From: Roseomonas sp. HF4
Lineage (GTDB): Bacteria > Pseudomonadota > Alphaproteobacteria > Acetobacterales > Acetobacteraceae
Length of the DNA stretch: 64,000 nt
Assembly: GCF_005222755.1 (NCBI RefSeq)
Contig: NZ_STGD01000002.1
Location: 484,142 to 548,141, forward strand
Direction of reading: 5' to 3'
This document shows, in pieces, positions 1 to 9,140 of the stretch. The notes beneath the pieces were generated by a model, which was not told the DNA's origin, did no database searches, and worked only from the letters and a program-made list of their open reading frames with translations. The position numbers and the translations under genes were made by a program. Numbering within the stretch: position 1 is the first letter of the stretch; the number at the start of each line of letters is the position of its first letter.

Positions 1-1911
1 ATGGAGGCGTCGCGCAAGCTCGGCATGGGCGCGCAGCAGGCGATGCGCACGGCGCAGGCTTTGTACGAGGCCGGCCACATCACCTACATGCGGACCGACG
101 GCGTCCAGATGGCGCGTGAGGCGATGATCGCCATCCGCGACCACGTGAAGGACGCCTTCGGCGCCGACTACCTGCCCCCCGCCCCGCGCGAGTACCAGTC
201 CAAGGCCAAGAACGCCCAGGAAGCGCACGAGGCGATCCGCCCAACCGACGTGACCCGCACGCCCGACGCCATGGGCCGGGAGCTGGATGGCGCCCAGGCG
301 CGGCTCTACGACCTGATCTGGAAGCGCGCGGTCGCGTCGCAGATGTCGTCGGCGGAACTCGACCAGACGGCCATCGACATCACCAACGGCGATGGAAAAA
401 TCCGTTTCCGGGCAACAGGTTCCGTGGTGGCTTTCGACGGCTTCCTGAAGCTGTACCGTGAAGATGAGGACGACCGCGCCGCCGATGCCCGCGCCGGCCT
501 CAAGCCCGCCGAGCCGTCGGAGGACGAGGACAGCCGCATCCTGCCGCCGATGGCCGAGCGCGACCCGCTGAAGCGCGGCGACATCGCGGCCAGCCAGCAC
601 TTCACGCAGCCGCCGCCCCGCTATTCCGAGGCAAGCCTGGTCAAGCGGCTGGAGGAACTCGGCATCGGCCGGCCGTCGACCTACGCCTCGATCCTGCAGC
701 GCCTGCAGGACCTGAAGTACGTGACGCTCGAGAAGCGACGCTTCATCGCCCAGGACCTCGGGCGGATGGTGACCACCTTCCTCGTCCGCTACTTCGAGAA
801 ATACGTCGACACGGGCTTCACCTCCCAGATGGAGGAAAAGCTCGACGAAATTTCGGAGGGCCAGGCCGACTGGCGCGCCGTGATGCGCGCCTTCTGGACC
901 GAGTTCTCCGCCGCGGTGGAAGCGACGCGCGATCTCAAGATCCGCGATGTGATCGACTCGCTGGACGAGGACCTCGGCCCGCACATCTTCCCCGCCCGGG
1001 GCGATGGCTCGGACCCGCGCGCCTGCCCCTCCTGCGCCGATGGGCGGCTCGGGCTGCGGCTCGGCCGGACCGGCGCCTTCATCGGCTGCTCGAACTATCC
1101 TGAATGCCGCTTCACCCGCCCCTTCGGCGTCGATTCAGGGGAGGGCGAGGGCCAGGCGCCGAGCGAGCAGGCGCTCGGCACCCATCCCGAGACCGGCGAG
1201 GCCGTGACGCTCAAGCGTGGCCCCTATGGCTTCTACATCCAGCTCGGGGAGCCCGGAACGGACGCCAAGGGCAAGCCGACCAAGCCGAAAAGAACAAGCC
1301 TTCCCAACGGCGTGGCGCCGGACACTGTCGCGCTGGAGCAGGCGCTCGGTCTGCTCTCCCTGCCGCGGATCATCGGCCGCGACCCCGAGACGGGGGAGGA
1401 GATCACCGCCGGCCTCGGCCGCTTCGGCCCCTACGTGCGCTGCGGATCGGTCTTCAAGTCGCTCGACAAGGATGACGACGTGCTGACCGTCGGCATGAAC
1501 CGGGCGCTGGCGCTGCTGGCCGATGCACGGGCGCGGGTGCGCGAACTCGGCCCCCATCCGAAGGACAAGGAGCCCGTGGTGGTCCGCAAGGGGCGTTTCG
1601 GCCCCTATGCGCAGCACGGCAAGACGGTCGCCAACCTGCCGCGAGACGTGGCGATGGAGGAGGTCGACCTCGACGCGGCGGTCGCGCTGCTCGCGGAAAA
1701 GGGCAAGGCGCTGAAGCCGCGCGGCCCCGCCGGGCGCAAGGCGCCGGCCGCCAAGGCCGCCCCGCGCAAGGCCGCGGCCAAGTCGGCCGAGCCAGCCGCA
1801 CGCAAGGCACCCGTCCGCAAGCCCGCCGCGAAGCCTGCGGCAAAGACGGCCGCGGCGAAGCCCGCCGCGCGGTCGAAACCCGCGCCGCGCGCCGGCAAGA
1901 CCGCGCGCTGA
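1..1911 (+). CDS. topA: DNA topoisomerase I, C-terminal two-thirds (5' end outside window)
   Basis: Type IA topoisomerase that relaxes negative supercoils by cutting one strand through a tyrosine. The frame is open from base 1, and the visible part begins inside the protein: the active-site motif ITYMRTDG lies at residues 23-34 of the fragment (catalytic Tyr29), whereas it is near residue 319 in E. coli TopA. About 290 residues are therefore missing upstream, and the ATG at base 1 is an internal methionine. After the core, a four-cysteine zinc-ribbon repeat (CPSC...C..YPEC) sits near residues 341-364. It is followed by cysteine-free topo C-terminal repeats (GRFGPY motifs) and a Lys/Ala/Pro-rich basic tail over the last 65 or so residues. 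Such tails are common in alphaproteobacterial TopA and probably contact DNA. The stop TGA overlaps the rnr ATG by one base, so the two are translationally coupled. Confidence 0.97.
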   Translation: MEASRKLGMGAQQAMRTAQALYEAGHITYMRTDGVQMAREAMIAIRDHVKDAFGADYLPPAPREYQSKAKNAQEAHEAIRPTDVTRTPDAMGRELDGAQARLYDLIWKRAVASQMSSAELDQTAIDITNGDGKIRFRATGSVVAFDGFLKLYREDEDDRAADARAGLKPAEPSEDEDSRILPPMAERDPLKRGDIAASQHFTQPPPRYSEASLVKRLEELGIGRPSTYASILQRLQDLKYVTLEKRRFIAQDLGRMVTTFLVRYFEKYVDTGFTSQMEEKLDEISEGQADWRAVMRAFWTEFSAAVEATRDLKIRDVIDSLDEDLGPHIFPARGDGSDPRACPSCADGRLGLRLGRTGAFIGCSNYPECRFTRPFGVDSGEGEGQAPSEQALGTHPETGEAVTLKRGPYGFYIQLGEPGTDAKGKPTKPKRTSLPNGVAPDTVALEQALGLLSLPRIIGRDPETGEEITAGLGRFGPYVRCGSVFKSLDKDDDVLTVGMNRALALLADARARVRELGPHPKDKEPVVVRKGRFGPYAQHGKTVANLPRDVAMEEVDLDAAVALLAEKGKALKPRGPAGRKAPAAKAAPRKAAAKSAEPAARKAPVRKPAAKPAAKTAAAKPAARSKPAPRAGKTAR

Positions 1912-4352
1912 TGCCCCGCCGCGGGCCGCCGCCGAAGGGACACAAGGCCCGGGCGCGGAAGGCCGGCGCGACGGAGGCGGCGCCGGCGCGCCCACCCCGG
2001 CGCGGCAACGGCGAGGACGCGCCCCGCCACGCCGCCCCGGCGGAAGCCGGCGACGACGGCACGGCCGGCGCGCCCGGCCACGACGCCGCGCCGCACCGCC
2101 GGACCGCCAAGGGCATCGCCAAACCGCCCCGCCCCGCCGCCGCCGCACCCCGAGCCTCCGCCCGGCGCCGGGCCGCCGCCCGCCTGCCCGAACCGCCCGC
2201 CCTGCCCGGCAAGGCCGAGCTCCGCGCCTTCCTGGCCGAGGCGCCGGGCCGCGTCACCAAATCCGACATCGCCCGGCATTTCGGCCTGTCGTCGGACCAG
2301 CGCCCGGCGCTGCGCATCCTGATGCGTGAACTGGCCGCGGAAGGCAGCGCCGCGCCGGCCGGCAAGCGCGGGATCATCGCCTCCTCCCGCCTGCCGGAGA
2401 TCGCGCCGGTCGAGGTCACGGGCACCGACCCGGACGGCGACCCCATCGCCCGCCCACTGCAATGGCAAGGGGAAGGCCGCCCGCCGATCGTCTACATGCG
2501 GCCCGAGCCCAAGGGCCAGCCGGCGCTGACGGCCGGGGAGCGGGTGCTCGCGCGGCTGCGCGAGATCGGGCCGGGGAAGTACGAAGGCCGCACCTTCAAG
2601 CGCATCGGCGGCGCGCCGCCCGCCCGCATCCTCGGTGTCTTCGAGGAAGGCCGAATCATTCCGACCGACCGCCGCCAGAAGGGCATCTGGGAGGTCCCGA
2701 AGGGCCAGGAAGGCGGCGCGCGGCCGGGCGACATCGTGCTCGCCGAGCCCCTGCCCTCCACCCGCCACCTCGGGCCGAAGCCGGCGCGCATCACGGAACG
2801 CCTCGGCGTGATGGGGGAGCCGCGCTCGGTCTCGCTGGTCTGCATCCACGCGCACGGCATCCCCGACATCTTCCCGGCCGAGGCCGTGCAGCAGGCCGAG
2901 CGCGCCCGGGGCGTCGCCGCCCACGGGCGGGTCGACCTGCGCGACATCCCGCTGGTCACGATCGACGGCGCGGATGCCCGCGACTTCGACGACGCCGTCT
3001 TCGCCGAACCGGACGGCGACGGCTGGCGCGTGCTCGTCGCCATCGCCGACGTGGCGCATTACGTGACGACGGGCTCGGCGCTCGACCGGGAAGCCTGGGC
3101 ACGCGGCAATTCTGTCTATTTCCCCGACCGCGTCGTGCCGATGCTGCCCGAGGCGCTGTCGAACGGCTGGTGCAGCCTGCGCCCGGCGGAGGACCGCGGC
3201 TGCCTCTATGTCGAGATGCGCTTCGACGGCCAGGGCCGGAAGCGGGCGCATGCCTTCGGGCGCGGCATCATGCGGTCCGCCGCGCGCCTGACCTACGAAC
3301 AGGTCCAGGCGGCCGCCGATGCCGGCGAAGACCCCGCCGCGCTCGCGTCCGGGCATGTCGGGCGCCTCTATGGCGCCTTCCGCGCGCTTCTGGCCGCGCG
3401 GGAGAAGCGCGGCACGCTCGACCTCGACGTGCCCGAGCGCAAGGTGGACCTGAATGCGGAGGGCCGCGTGACCGGCGTCAGCCCTCGCCCGCGCCTCGAT
3501 TCGCACCGGCTGATCGAGGAATTCATGGTCGCCGCCAATGTCTGCGCGGCGGAGGAGCTGGAGCGCCTGTTCCAGCCCTGCATGTACCGCGTCCACGACC
3601 GCCCCTCGGACCAGAAGATGGAGGGGCTGCGCCAATTCCTGGCGACCTTCGACGTCACGCTGCCGCCATCGGACCGCCTGCACCCGCGCGACTTCGCCCG
3701 CGTGCTGGAGAAGGTGAAGGACACGCCGCACCAGCGCCTGGTGAACGAGGCGGTGCTGCGCGGCCAGTCCCAGGCCGCCTACCAGCCCGACAACATCGGC
3801 CATTTCGGCCTGGCGCTCGCGCGCTACGCGCATTTCACCAGCCCGATCCGCCGCTACGCAGACCTGCTGGTGCACCGCGCACTGATTCGCGGGTTGAAAC
3901 TCGGCACGGATGGCCTGCACGAGACCGAGGCCGCCCGCTTCCCCGAGACGGCCGAGCACATCACGAACACCGAACGCCGTGCCGCGGCGGCGGAACGCGA
4001 CGCCGTCGACCGCTACCTCGCGGCGTTCATGGCACAGCGGATCGGAGAGTCGTTCGAGGCGCGCATTTCCGGAGTGACTCGCTTCGGCCTCTTCGTCACC
4101 CTGGAGGAGAACGGGGCGAGCGGGATCGTGCCGCTCGGATCTCTGCCGGACGACCGATGGGATTTGGACGAGGCCACGCAGACGCTGGCCGGTCGCAGGA
4201 CGAGGCTCACCTTCTCGCTGGGACAGGCGGTGGAGGCGCGCCTGCACGAGGCGACGCCGCGGACCGGCGGCATGGTGTTCCACCTGATGCAGGGGCTGCC
4301 GGCGCGCGGCCGCGGCCGGCCCGCGCCGAAAGGGCGGCCGCGCCGGCACTGA
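1911..4352 (+). CDS. rnr: Ribonuclease R
   Basis: 3'-to-5' exoribonuclease of the RNase II/RNB family that degrades structured RNA. The protein has 813 residues, the usual RNase R size. It opens with a Pro/Arg/Ala-rich unstructured extension of about 100 residues, then a winged-helix region (AELRAFLAEAPGRVTKSDIARHFGL), cold-shock domains, the RNB catalytic core and a C-terminal S1 domain. The core shows the acidic motif DARDFDDAV near residue 355, whose aspartates bind Mg2+. The C-terminus is short and basic. The start ATG shares one base with the topA stop (TGATG), which fixes the start. The following peptidase gene overlaps its stop. Confidence 0.97.
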   Translation: MPRRGPPPKGHKARARKAGATEAAPARPPRRGNGEDAPRHAAPAEAGDDGTAGAPGHDAAPHRRTAKGIAKPPRPAAAAPRASARRRAAARLPEPPALPGKAELRAFLAEAPGRVTKSDIARHFGLSSDQRPALRILMRELAAEGSAAPAGKRGIIASSRLPEIAPVEVTGTDPDGDPIARPLQWQGEGRPPIVYMRPEPKGQPALTAGERVLARLREIGPGKYEGRTFKRIGGAPPARILGVFEEGRIIPTDRRQKGIWEVPKGQEGGARPGDIVLAEPLPSTRHLGPKPARITERLGVMGEPRSVSLVCIHAHGIPDIFPAEAVQQAERARGVAAHGRVDLRDIPLVTIDGADARDFDDAVFAEPDGDGWRVLVAIADVAHYVTTGSALDREAWARGNSVYFPDRVVPMLPEALSNGWCSLRPAEDRGCLYVEMRFDGQGRKRAHAFGRGIMRSAARLTYEQVQAAADAGEDPAALASGHVGRLYGAFRALLAAREKRGTLDLDVPERKVDLNAEGRVTGVSPRPRLDSHRLIEEFMVAANVCAAEELERLFQPCMYRVHDRPSDQKMEGLRQFLATFDVTLPPSDRLHPRDFARVLEKVKDTPHQRLVNEAVLRGQSQAAYQPDNIGHFGLALARYAHFTSPIRRYADLLVHRALIRGLKLGTDGLHETEAARFPETAEHITNTERRAAAAERDAVDRYLAAFMAQRIGESFEARISGVTRFGLFVTLEENGASGIVPLGSLPDDRWDLDEATQTLAGRRTRLTFSLGQAVEARLHEATPRTGGMVFHLMQGLPARGRGRPAPKGRPRRH

Positions 4353-5887
4353 TCCTGCCGGCGCTGCTGGTTCTGCTGCTGGTCCTGCTGCTGCCCGGGC
4401 GCGCCCCGGCGCAGGAAGCGGTCCGTACCGCCCCCTTCCCGCGCGAGGAGATGCGCCTCGTGATCGGCGCGGGCTTCGCCACCATCCTCGAACGCCACCT
4501 CGAAGCAGCGACGCCGGCCGACCTCGTCACCTGGGGGCTGGCCGGGCTGCAGCGACTCGACCCGGCGCTCAGGGTCGAGCGGGCCGGCGGGGACTTCGCG
4601 CTCGTGACCGAGGGCGGGCCGCTCCTGATCCGCCCGGTGCCGGCGGGCACGGCGGGGCCCGACGCCGCGGCGCGCGCCGGCGGCGCCGCGGCGGACGGGC
4701 TGACCCGCTTCCAGGAAGCCGCCTGGGCCGTCTCCCCCGTGCTCCGCCAGGCGGGCGCGCCGCGCATCATCGCCGAGACCTTCGAGGCCGTGTTCGGCCA
4801 CCTCGATCCCTTCAGCCGCTACGTCACGCCCTGGGAGGCGCAGGCCGCGCGGGCCCGACGCACCGGGGAAGCGGGGCTCGGGCTGCGCCTCGCGCCGCGC
4901 CGGGGCGGCGGCGCCGTGATCGCCGCTGTCGCGGCGCACGGGCCGGCAGCCGAGGCGGGGCTCACGGTGGGGACGCGCGTGCTAGCGATCGACGGGCAGG
5001 CGCTGCGCATCCGCGATTCGAGCGGCGCGGCCGAATTGCTGGAAGGCCCGGCCGGCACGGCGGTGCGCCTTCTGGTGCTGCAGGGGCGGCAGCGGCGGGA
5101 GGTGGTGCTGGTCCGCACCCTGCCGCCGGCGGACCCGGTGTCGAGCGAACGGCAGGACGGCGTGCTCGTCATCCGCATCCCGGGCTTCACCGCGCACACC
5201 CAGCGGCAGGTTGCGGCCGCGCTGCTCACCGCGCTCGCCGAGGACGAGGCGCCGCGCGGGGTGGTGCTCGACCTGCGCGGCAACCGCGGCGGGCTGCTGT
5301 CTCAGGCGGCGACGGTGGCGGACATCTTCCTGGCCGACGGAGAGGCCTTCCGCACGATCGGCCGGCATCCCGATTCGGGGCGCATGTATGTCACGGCGGC
5401 GCCGGACCTCTCGGAGGGGCTGCCGCTGGTGGTGCTGGTGGACGGACGGACCGCGTCGGCAGCGGAAATCCTGGCCGCGACCCTGTCCGACCGCGGCCGT
5501 GCGGCGGTCGCAGGCAGCGCGACGACGGGCAAGGGGCTGGTGCAACTCGTGGTGCCGCTGCCCGATGGCGGCGAATTGCTGATGTCGTGGTCCCGGCTGA
5601 TCATGCCGGCGGGCTGGCCGCTGCAGGGCGTCGGCGTGCTGCCGGGCCTCTGCACCGGGGGCAGCGCGGCCGCTGCGGCCGGCAACCTCGCGGCGCTGGC
5701 GGCCGGCGCGCGGCCGATGGGGCCGGCGCTGTCCCGCCTGCGCGCGCTGCGGCACCCAGTGCCGGCCGCGACGGTCGAGGCGCTGCGCGCGGCCTGCCCG
5801 CCCGGCGAGGGCAGCGAGGCCGACCTGCCGGCCGCGCGCGCGCTGGTGCTGGACCCGATCGCCCACCGGGCCGCCATGGCGCGCTGA
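4349..5887 (+). CDS. S41-family C-terminal processing peptidase (PDZ plus protease), probable CTG start
   Basis: Exported serine protease of the CtpA/Prc family. Visible order: hydrophobic signal segment (ILPALLVLLLVLLLPGRAPA, ending in an APA/Q cleavage site), helical region, PDZ domain at roughly residues 165-245, and the S41 catalytic core. The core contains the Ser motif DGRTASAAE and the Lys motif TTGKGLVQ of the Ser-Lys dyad. No ATG, GTG or TTG occurs in frame between the rnr stop region and the signal segment. The codon that makes sense of the signal peptide is CTG at 4349, which overlaps the rnr TGA as CTGA, the same geometry as an ATGA overlap. An in-frame ATG at 4157 would add 64 implausible residues before the signal segment, and the next ATG (4451) would remove the signal. 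Product from CTG: 512 aa. Function is secure; the start is inferred. Confidence 0.85.
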   Translation: MILPALLVLLLVLLLPGRAPAQEAVRTAPFPREEMRLVIGAGFATILERHLEAATPADLVTWGLAGLQRLDPALRVERAGGDFALVTEGGPLLIRPVPAGTAGPDAAARAGGAAADGLTRFQEAAWAVSPVLRQAGAPRIIAETFEAVFGHLDPFSRYVTPWEAQAARARRTGEAGLGLRLAPRRGGGAVIAAVAAHGPAAEAGLTVGTRVLAIDGQALRIRDSSGAAELLEGPAGTAVRLLVLQGRQRREVVLVRTLPPADPVSSERQDGVLVIRIPGFTAHTQRQVAAALLTALAEDEAPRGVVLDLRGNRGGLLSQAATVADIFLADGEAFRTIGRHPDSGRMYVTAAPDLSEGLPLVVLVDGRTASAAEILAATLSDRGRAAVAGSATTGKGLVQLVVPLPDGGELLMSWSRLIMPAGWPLQGVGVLPGLCTGGSAAAAAGNLAALAAGARPMGPALSRLRALRHPVPAATVEALRAACPPGEGSEADLPAARALVLDPIAHRAAMAR

Positions 5888-5918
5888 CGCCGGGGCAGCG
5901 AGACCCGCGCCGTTTCCC

Positions 5919-5946
5919 TTGACGCCGGCGCGCTTCGCGCTAATTT
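5919..5946 (+). promoter_or_regulatory. Sigma-70 type promoter of rpmG
   Basis: TTGACG (5919-5924) and TAATTT (5941-5946) are separated by 16 bases in the gap between the S41 peptidase and rpmG. This is the most consensus-like housekeeping promoter I see in the window, and it fits a highly expressed ribosomal protein gene. The start site would be about 45 bases upstream of the rpmG ATG. Confidence 0.6.
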
Positions 5947-5998
5947 CCGCCCCCTCGCGCCCGGGGCCGTCTGGTCCGCGGGCCTCGGAGTTTTTGCC

Positions 5999-6166
5999 AT
6001 GGCCAAGTCGAACACGATCCTCATTCGCCTCGTCAGCAGCGCCGACACCGGCTACTTCTACGTGACGAAGAAGAACACCCGGACCATGACCGGGAAGATG
6101 GAAAAGCGGAAGTACGACCCGGTGGCGCGGAAGCACGTCGTCTTCCGCGAAGCCAAGATCAAGTAG
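5999..6166 (+). CDS. rpmG: 50S ribosomal protein L33
   Basis: A 55-residue basic protein beginning [18 protein letters not shown] and ending FREAKIK, which is full-length L33 of the type without zinc-binding cysteines. L33 is a component of the large ribosomal subunit near the E site. The start is supported by a GGAG ribosome-binding site at 5987-5990, eight bases before the ATG. A good promoter lies upstream and a small terminator hairpin downstream, so the gene appears to be its own transcription unit. The neighbours (rnr upstream, pleD downstream on the other strand) match the common alphaproteobacterial order. Confidence 0.97.
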   Translation: MAKSNTILIRLVSSADTGYFYVTKKNTRTMTGKMEKRKYDPVARKHVVFREAKIK

Positions 6167-6171
6167 CCGGC

Positions 6172-6193
6172 GCCGGGCTCCCGCCCGGCCTTT
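6172..6193 (+). terminator. Candidate intrinsic terminator after rpmG
   Basis: Perfect seven-base inverted repeat GCCGGGC / GCCCGGC (6172-6178 and 6183-6189) with a four-base loop, starting six bases after the rpmG stop and followed by CTTT. The T-tract is very short, so termination may be inefficient. Confidence 0.5.
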
Positions 6194-6256
6194 GCCTGGT
6201 CACATGGATCGTCGGGAACTCGCGTCGCATGGGCCCTGGCATCGTGGCGCCGGCGG

Positions 6257-7630
6257 TCAGTCGGCCGTGGCCGTCCAGTCTTCGTCCAGTGCCTGCTCGA
6301 CCCGGTTGCGCCCGCGCTCCTTCGCTCTGTAGAGCGCGGCATCGGCGGCGGCGATCAGGCGCTCGGCGCCGGAAAGTTCCTTCGCCGTCGCGACGCCGAT
6401 ACTGATCGTGATCGGCAAGGAAAGGCCGGCCGCGACCACTGGCCGCTCCGCGACCACGGCGCGCAGGCGCTCGGCGACGGTTGCGGTCTCCTCGTCCGAG
6501 GCCCCGGCCATGACCACCAGGAACTCCTCCCCGCCGTAGCGGGCCACCACGTCCACGGCGCGGAGGTGCTCCCGCAGGCGGTTCGCGACCTCCTTCAGCG
6601 CGATGTCACCGGCGCCGTGCCCGTGCCGGTCGTTCAGCGGCTTGAAGCGGTCGACGTCGATCAGCAGCAGCGCGACCGGCGCGCCGGAATGGATCAACTG
6701 CTCGAGGTGCCGCCGCACATAGCGCCGGTTGCGCAGCCCCGTCAGCGGGTCGGTCACCGCGAGTTCGAGCGAGCGATCCAGGCTTTCGCGCAGCAGGTCC
6801 TGGTAGCGCCGCCGGCGCAGCTGGTTGCGCACCCGCGCCCGCAATTCCGTGGGATCGAGCGGGCGCGAGACATGGTCGCTGGCACCGAGATCGAAGGCGC
6901 GCAGGACCGCCGCGCGCTGGTCGTCGGCTGCCAGGAGGATCACCGGCAAGTCCCGGCTCTCGGCCCGCGCGCGCAGGCGGGAGGCAAGCCGGAGCGCATC
7001 GCCGCCGGCCATCGGCAGGCTCAGCAGCGCCAGGTCGTGCGCATCGTCCTGCAGCCTTTCCCAGGCGGCGGCCTCCTCCGCCGCGTGCTCGACGATGACG
7101 CCGTCCGCGCCGAGCGCGGCCGAGATCGTGGCGGCCTCGGCCGCCCCGCCGCCGGCCAGCAGCATCCGCGCGCCCATCAGCAGGTCCGCGGGCACGGGCG
7201 CGGGCTCGACGCCGAGGTCGCGCACCGTGTCGGCCCGCAATTGCCAGGCATCCAGCACCTGCTTGACGCGCAGCAGCGCGCGCAGCCGCGCCAGCAGCAG
7301 CGCGGTGTCCACCGGCTTCGAGACGAAGTCGTCCGCGCCCGCCTCGAGGCCGCGCACGCGCTCCGCCTGCTCGGTCAGCGCGGTGACCATCACGACGGGT
7401 ATATGGCCGGTCGATGCCTGCGCCTTGAGCCGGCGGCAGACCTCGAAGCCGTCCATCCCGGGCATCATCACGTCGAGCAGCACGACATCGGGCGACCAGG
7501 CGCTGCTGAGCGCCAGCGCCTCCGGCCCTGAGGCCGCGAGCGCCACCTCGAAATACTCGGCGCGCAGCCGCGCCTCCAGGAGCCGCAGATTCGCCGGCAC
7601 GTCGTCGACGACGAGGATGCGCGCGGTCAT
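6257..7630 (-). CDS. pleD: PleD-like response regulator diguanylate cyclase (REC-REC'-GGDEF)
   Basis: Synthesises cyclic di-GMP from two GTP when phosphorylated, controlling the motile-to-sessile switch and polar development in alphaproteobacteria. It has 457 residues, as in PleD. Residues 1-120 are a canonical receiver (acidic pair D9/D10, phospho-acceptor D53 in LLDVMMPG, K105). Residues 150-280 are a degenerate second receiver in which the phospho-acceptor position is replaced (LALLSLPM), as expected for a dimerisation adaptor. The GGDEF domain carries the active-site motif GGEEF (366-370) and an inhibitory I-site RAVD (357-360) five residues upstream, so feedback inhibition by product is expected. 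It is transcribed towards rpmG. The abundance of flagellar genes elsewhere in the window suits a c-di-GMP motility switch. Confidence 0.93.
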   Translation of the reverse strand: MTARILVVDDVPANLRLLEARLRAEYFEVALAASGPEALALSSAWSPDVVLLDVMMPGMDGFEVCRRLKAQASTGHIPVVMVTALTEQAERVRGLEAGADDFVSKPVDTALLLARLRALLRVKQVLDAWQLRADTVRDLGVEPAPVPADLLMGARMLLAGGGAAEAATISAALGADGVIVEHAAEEAAAWERLQDDAHDLALLSLPMAGGDALRLASRLRARAESRDLPVILLAADDQRAAVLRAFDLGASDHVSRPLDPTELRARVRNQLRRRRYQDLLRESLDRSLELAVTDPLTGLRNRRYVRRHLEQLIHSGAPVALLLIDVDRFKPLNDRHGHGAGDIALKEVANRLREHLRAVDVVARYGGEEFLVVMAGASDEETATVAERLRAVVAERPVVAAGLSLPITISIGVATAKELSGAERLIAAADAALYRAKERGRNRVEQALDEDWTATAD

Positions 7631-7764
7631 GCGCCGACCGCCCGGCCCCGGCCGCGGGACGGGTGCCTGCCATGCAACCGTAACTGGCGCGCCCGGGGGC
7701 AGCGACCTATCACGCGAAAACGTGCATCCCTTTGAAATGTCATCGTTTCGTCACGGAGAACTGT

Positions 7765-8364
7765 ATGTCCGGCATCACCCTCGGCGGGCGCTCCAAGCAA
7801 GACGGGTCGGGCGGGTTCAGTCTGTTCCTTCGCCGCTGGCTCGCCAACCCCCTGCAGATGGGCTCCATCGTGCCCTCCTCCCCGGCGTTGACGCGGCGAA
7901 TCGCGGCGCTGGTCGAGCGCGCCGAGGACGAGGTCGTGGTCGAGCTCGGCGCGGGCACCGGTGCCGTCTCCCGCGCGCTGCTGGCCGCCGGGGTGCCGCC
8001 CGAGCGGCTCGTGGTCGTCGAGATCGTGCCCGACATGGCGCGCCACCTCGCGCAGAGCCTGCCCGGCGTCACGGTGATCGAGGGCGACGCCTTCGCCCTG
8101 CCCGAGGCGCTGCCGGCGGCGCTGCACGGCAGGGTCGGCACCGCCATCTGCGGCATTCCGCTCGTGCTGCTGCCCACCGAGGCGCAGCGCCGCTTCGTCG
8201 CGGCGGTCGAGGCCGTGGCGCCTGGGCGGGGCTTCCTGCTCTACACCTATTGCGTGACCTCGCCGCTGCCCTGGCGCGCGCTCGGCCTCGCCGCGCGGCG
8301 CGAGGCCTTCACGCCGCTCAACCTCCCGCCCGCGAGCGTCTGGCGATACCGTCCCATCGGGTGA
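7765..8364 (+). CDS. Class I SAM-dependent methyltransferase, phospholipid N-methyltransferase type
   Basis: Probably methylates phosphatidylethanolamine towards phosphatidylcholine at the inner membrane, using S-adenosylmethionine. The 199-residue protein has the glycine-rich SAM motif VVELGAGTGAVSRAL near residues 59-73 and the acidic motif VVEIVPDMARHL. Its N-terminus (FLRRWLANPLQMGSIVPSSPALTRRIA) is typical of the PmtA/COG3963 family, which is related to KsgA rRNA dimethylases. I chose the ATG at 7765 because a GGAG lies at 7755-7758. A TTG at 7732 would add 11 unconserved residues. The gene stands alone between divergent pleD and a convergent VOC gene. Assignment as a lipid rather than an RNA methylase rests on family resemblance only. 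Confidence 0.75.
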   Translation: MSGITLGGRSKQDGSGGFSLFLRRWLANPLQMGSIVPSSPALTRRIAALVERAEDEVVVELGAGTGAVSRALLAAGVPPERLVVVEIVPDMARHLAQSLPGVTVIEGDAFALPEALPAALHGRVGTAICGIPLVLLPTEAQRRFVAAVEAVAPGRGFLLYTYCVTSPLPWRALGLAARREAFTPLNLPPASVWRYRPIG

Positions 8365-8463
8365 AGGCCGCATCTCATCCCCGTGCCGAACGCCTTTCCG
8401 CAGCGCACCACGATCCTACACGGGCCGACGCGCCGCGGTCGAACGCCTTCTCGAACGGGGCCG

Positions 8464-9105
8464 TCAGGCGCTCGTGAGCGTGACCTCCCGGCCGTCGCGA
8501 TGGCGCAGATGGGCCACGAGGCGCGGATGCGGGCTCTGGCGCACCTTCACCGTGTCCCCGAGGCCGCGCGTCGTCAGCGAGGCGCGGACCGCCTCCGCTT
8601 CCGGGTGTTCGGCCTCGAGCGCGGTGAGCCGCCAACCCGAATCCCGGATGTGCCTGGCCGCTCGTTCCCCCTCCCACTGGATCAGCGGCGGGATGAGGTT
8701 GTCCATGTCCTGCCGCTGCGGCGGGAAGGCCATGCGCCAGGACAGGTTGCCGCGCGACATGGCCATGATCTCCCCGGCCTGCGACGCGCCGAGCCGCGAC
8801 ACCACGGCATCGAGCGCGGGGGTCGAGGCGACATAGGCGATCAGCCGCGGCTCCGCTTCCAGCATGGTGCGCAGCGACGCGTCGTCGAGGTCGAAGGGGC
8901 GTGCATGCGGCGGGTCGGGCTGCGCCGGATCGGGCGCGATCACCTCGATGTAGCAGTTGGCCCCCATGCCAAGCAGCATGTTGTGCGTGCCCATCCCCGG
9001 ATGCGCGCCGCCCTTGGACGGCTTCACGCCGAGATGGTCCTCGACGTAGCGCGCCCCTTCCTCGAGCGTTCGCGCCCCGATCACGATATGGTCGATTTCG
9101 GCCAT
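8464..9105 (-). CDS. VOC-superfamily protein (glyoxalase-like domain)
   Basis: A 213-residue protein starting MAEIDHIVIGARTLEEGARYVEDHLGV, the opening strand-helix of a vicinal-oxygen-chelate fold. A second half (RLIAYVASTPALDAVVSRLGA) repeats the pattern, as in the Glyoxalase_3 type. Metal-ligand candidates are His6 and the Glu in YIEVIAP. Substrate unknown: members of this family are usually annotated only by fold. The start is backed by an AGGAAA upstream of the ATG. It lies 35 bases upstream of nothing co-directional except the glutathione transferase start region, so an operon with that gene (same strand, located upstream) is possible. Confidence 0.75.
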   Translation of the reverse strand: MAEIDHIVIGARTLEEGARYVEDHLGVKPSKGGAHPGMGTHNMLLGMGANCYIEVIAPDPAQPDPPHARPFDLDDASLRTMLEAEPRLIAYVASTPALDAVVSRLGASQAGEIMAMSRGNLSWRMAFPPQRQDMDNLIPPLIQWEGERAARHIRDSGWRLTALEAEHPEAEAVRASLTTRGLGDTVKVRQSPHPRLVAHLRHRDGREVTLTSA

Positions 9106-9140
9106 GGTTTCCTGGCGTTCCTGTTGGTCCGCGGCGCCGT

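Noticed and set aside
1605..4349. Minus-strand open frame across topA and rnr
   Set aside because: Antisense shadow of rnr; its residues show no motif, and rnr is unambiguous.
7732..7764. TTG start for the phospholipid methyltransferase
   Set aside because: Adds only 11 residues without similarity; the ATG at 7765 has a proper ribosome-binding site.
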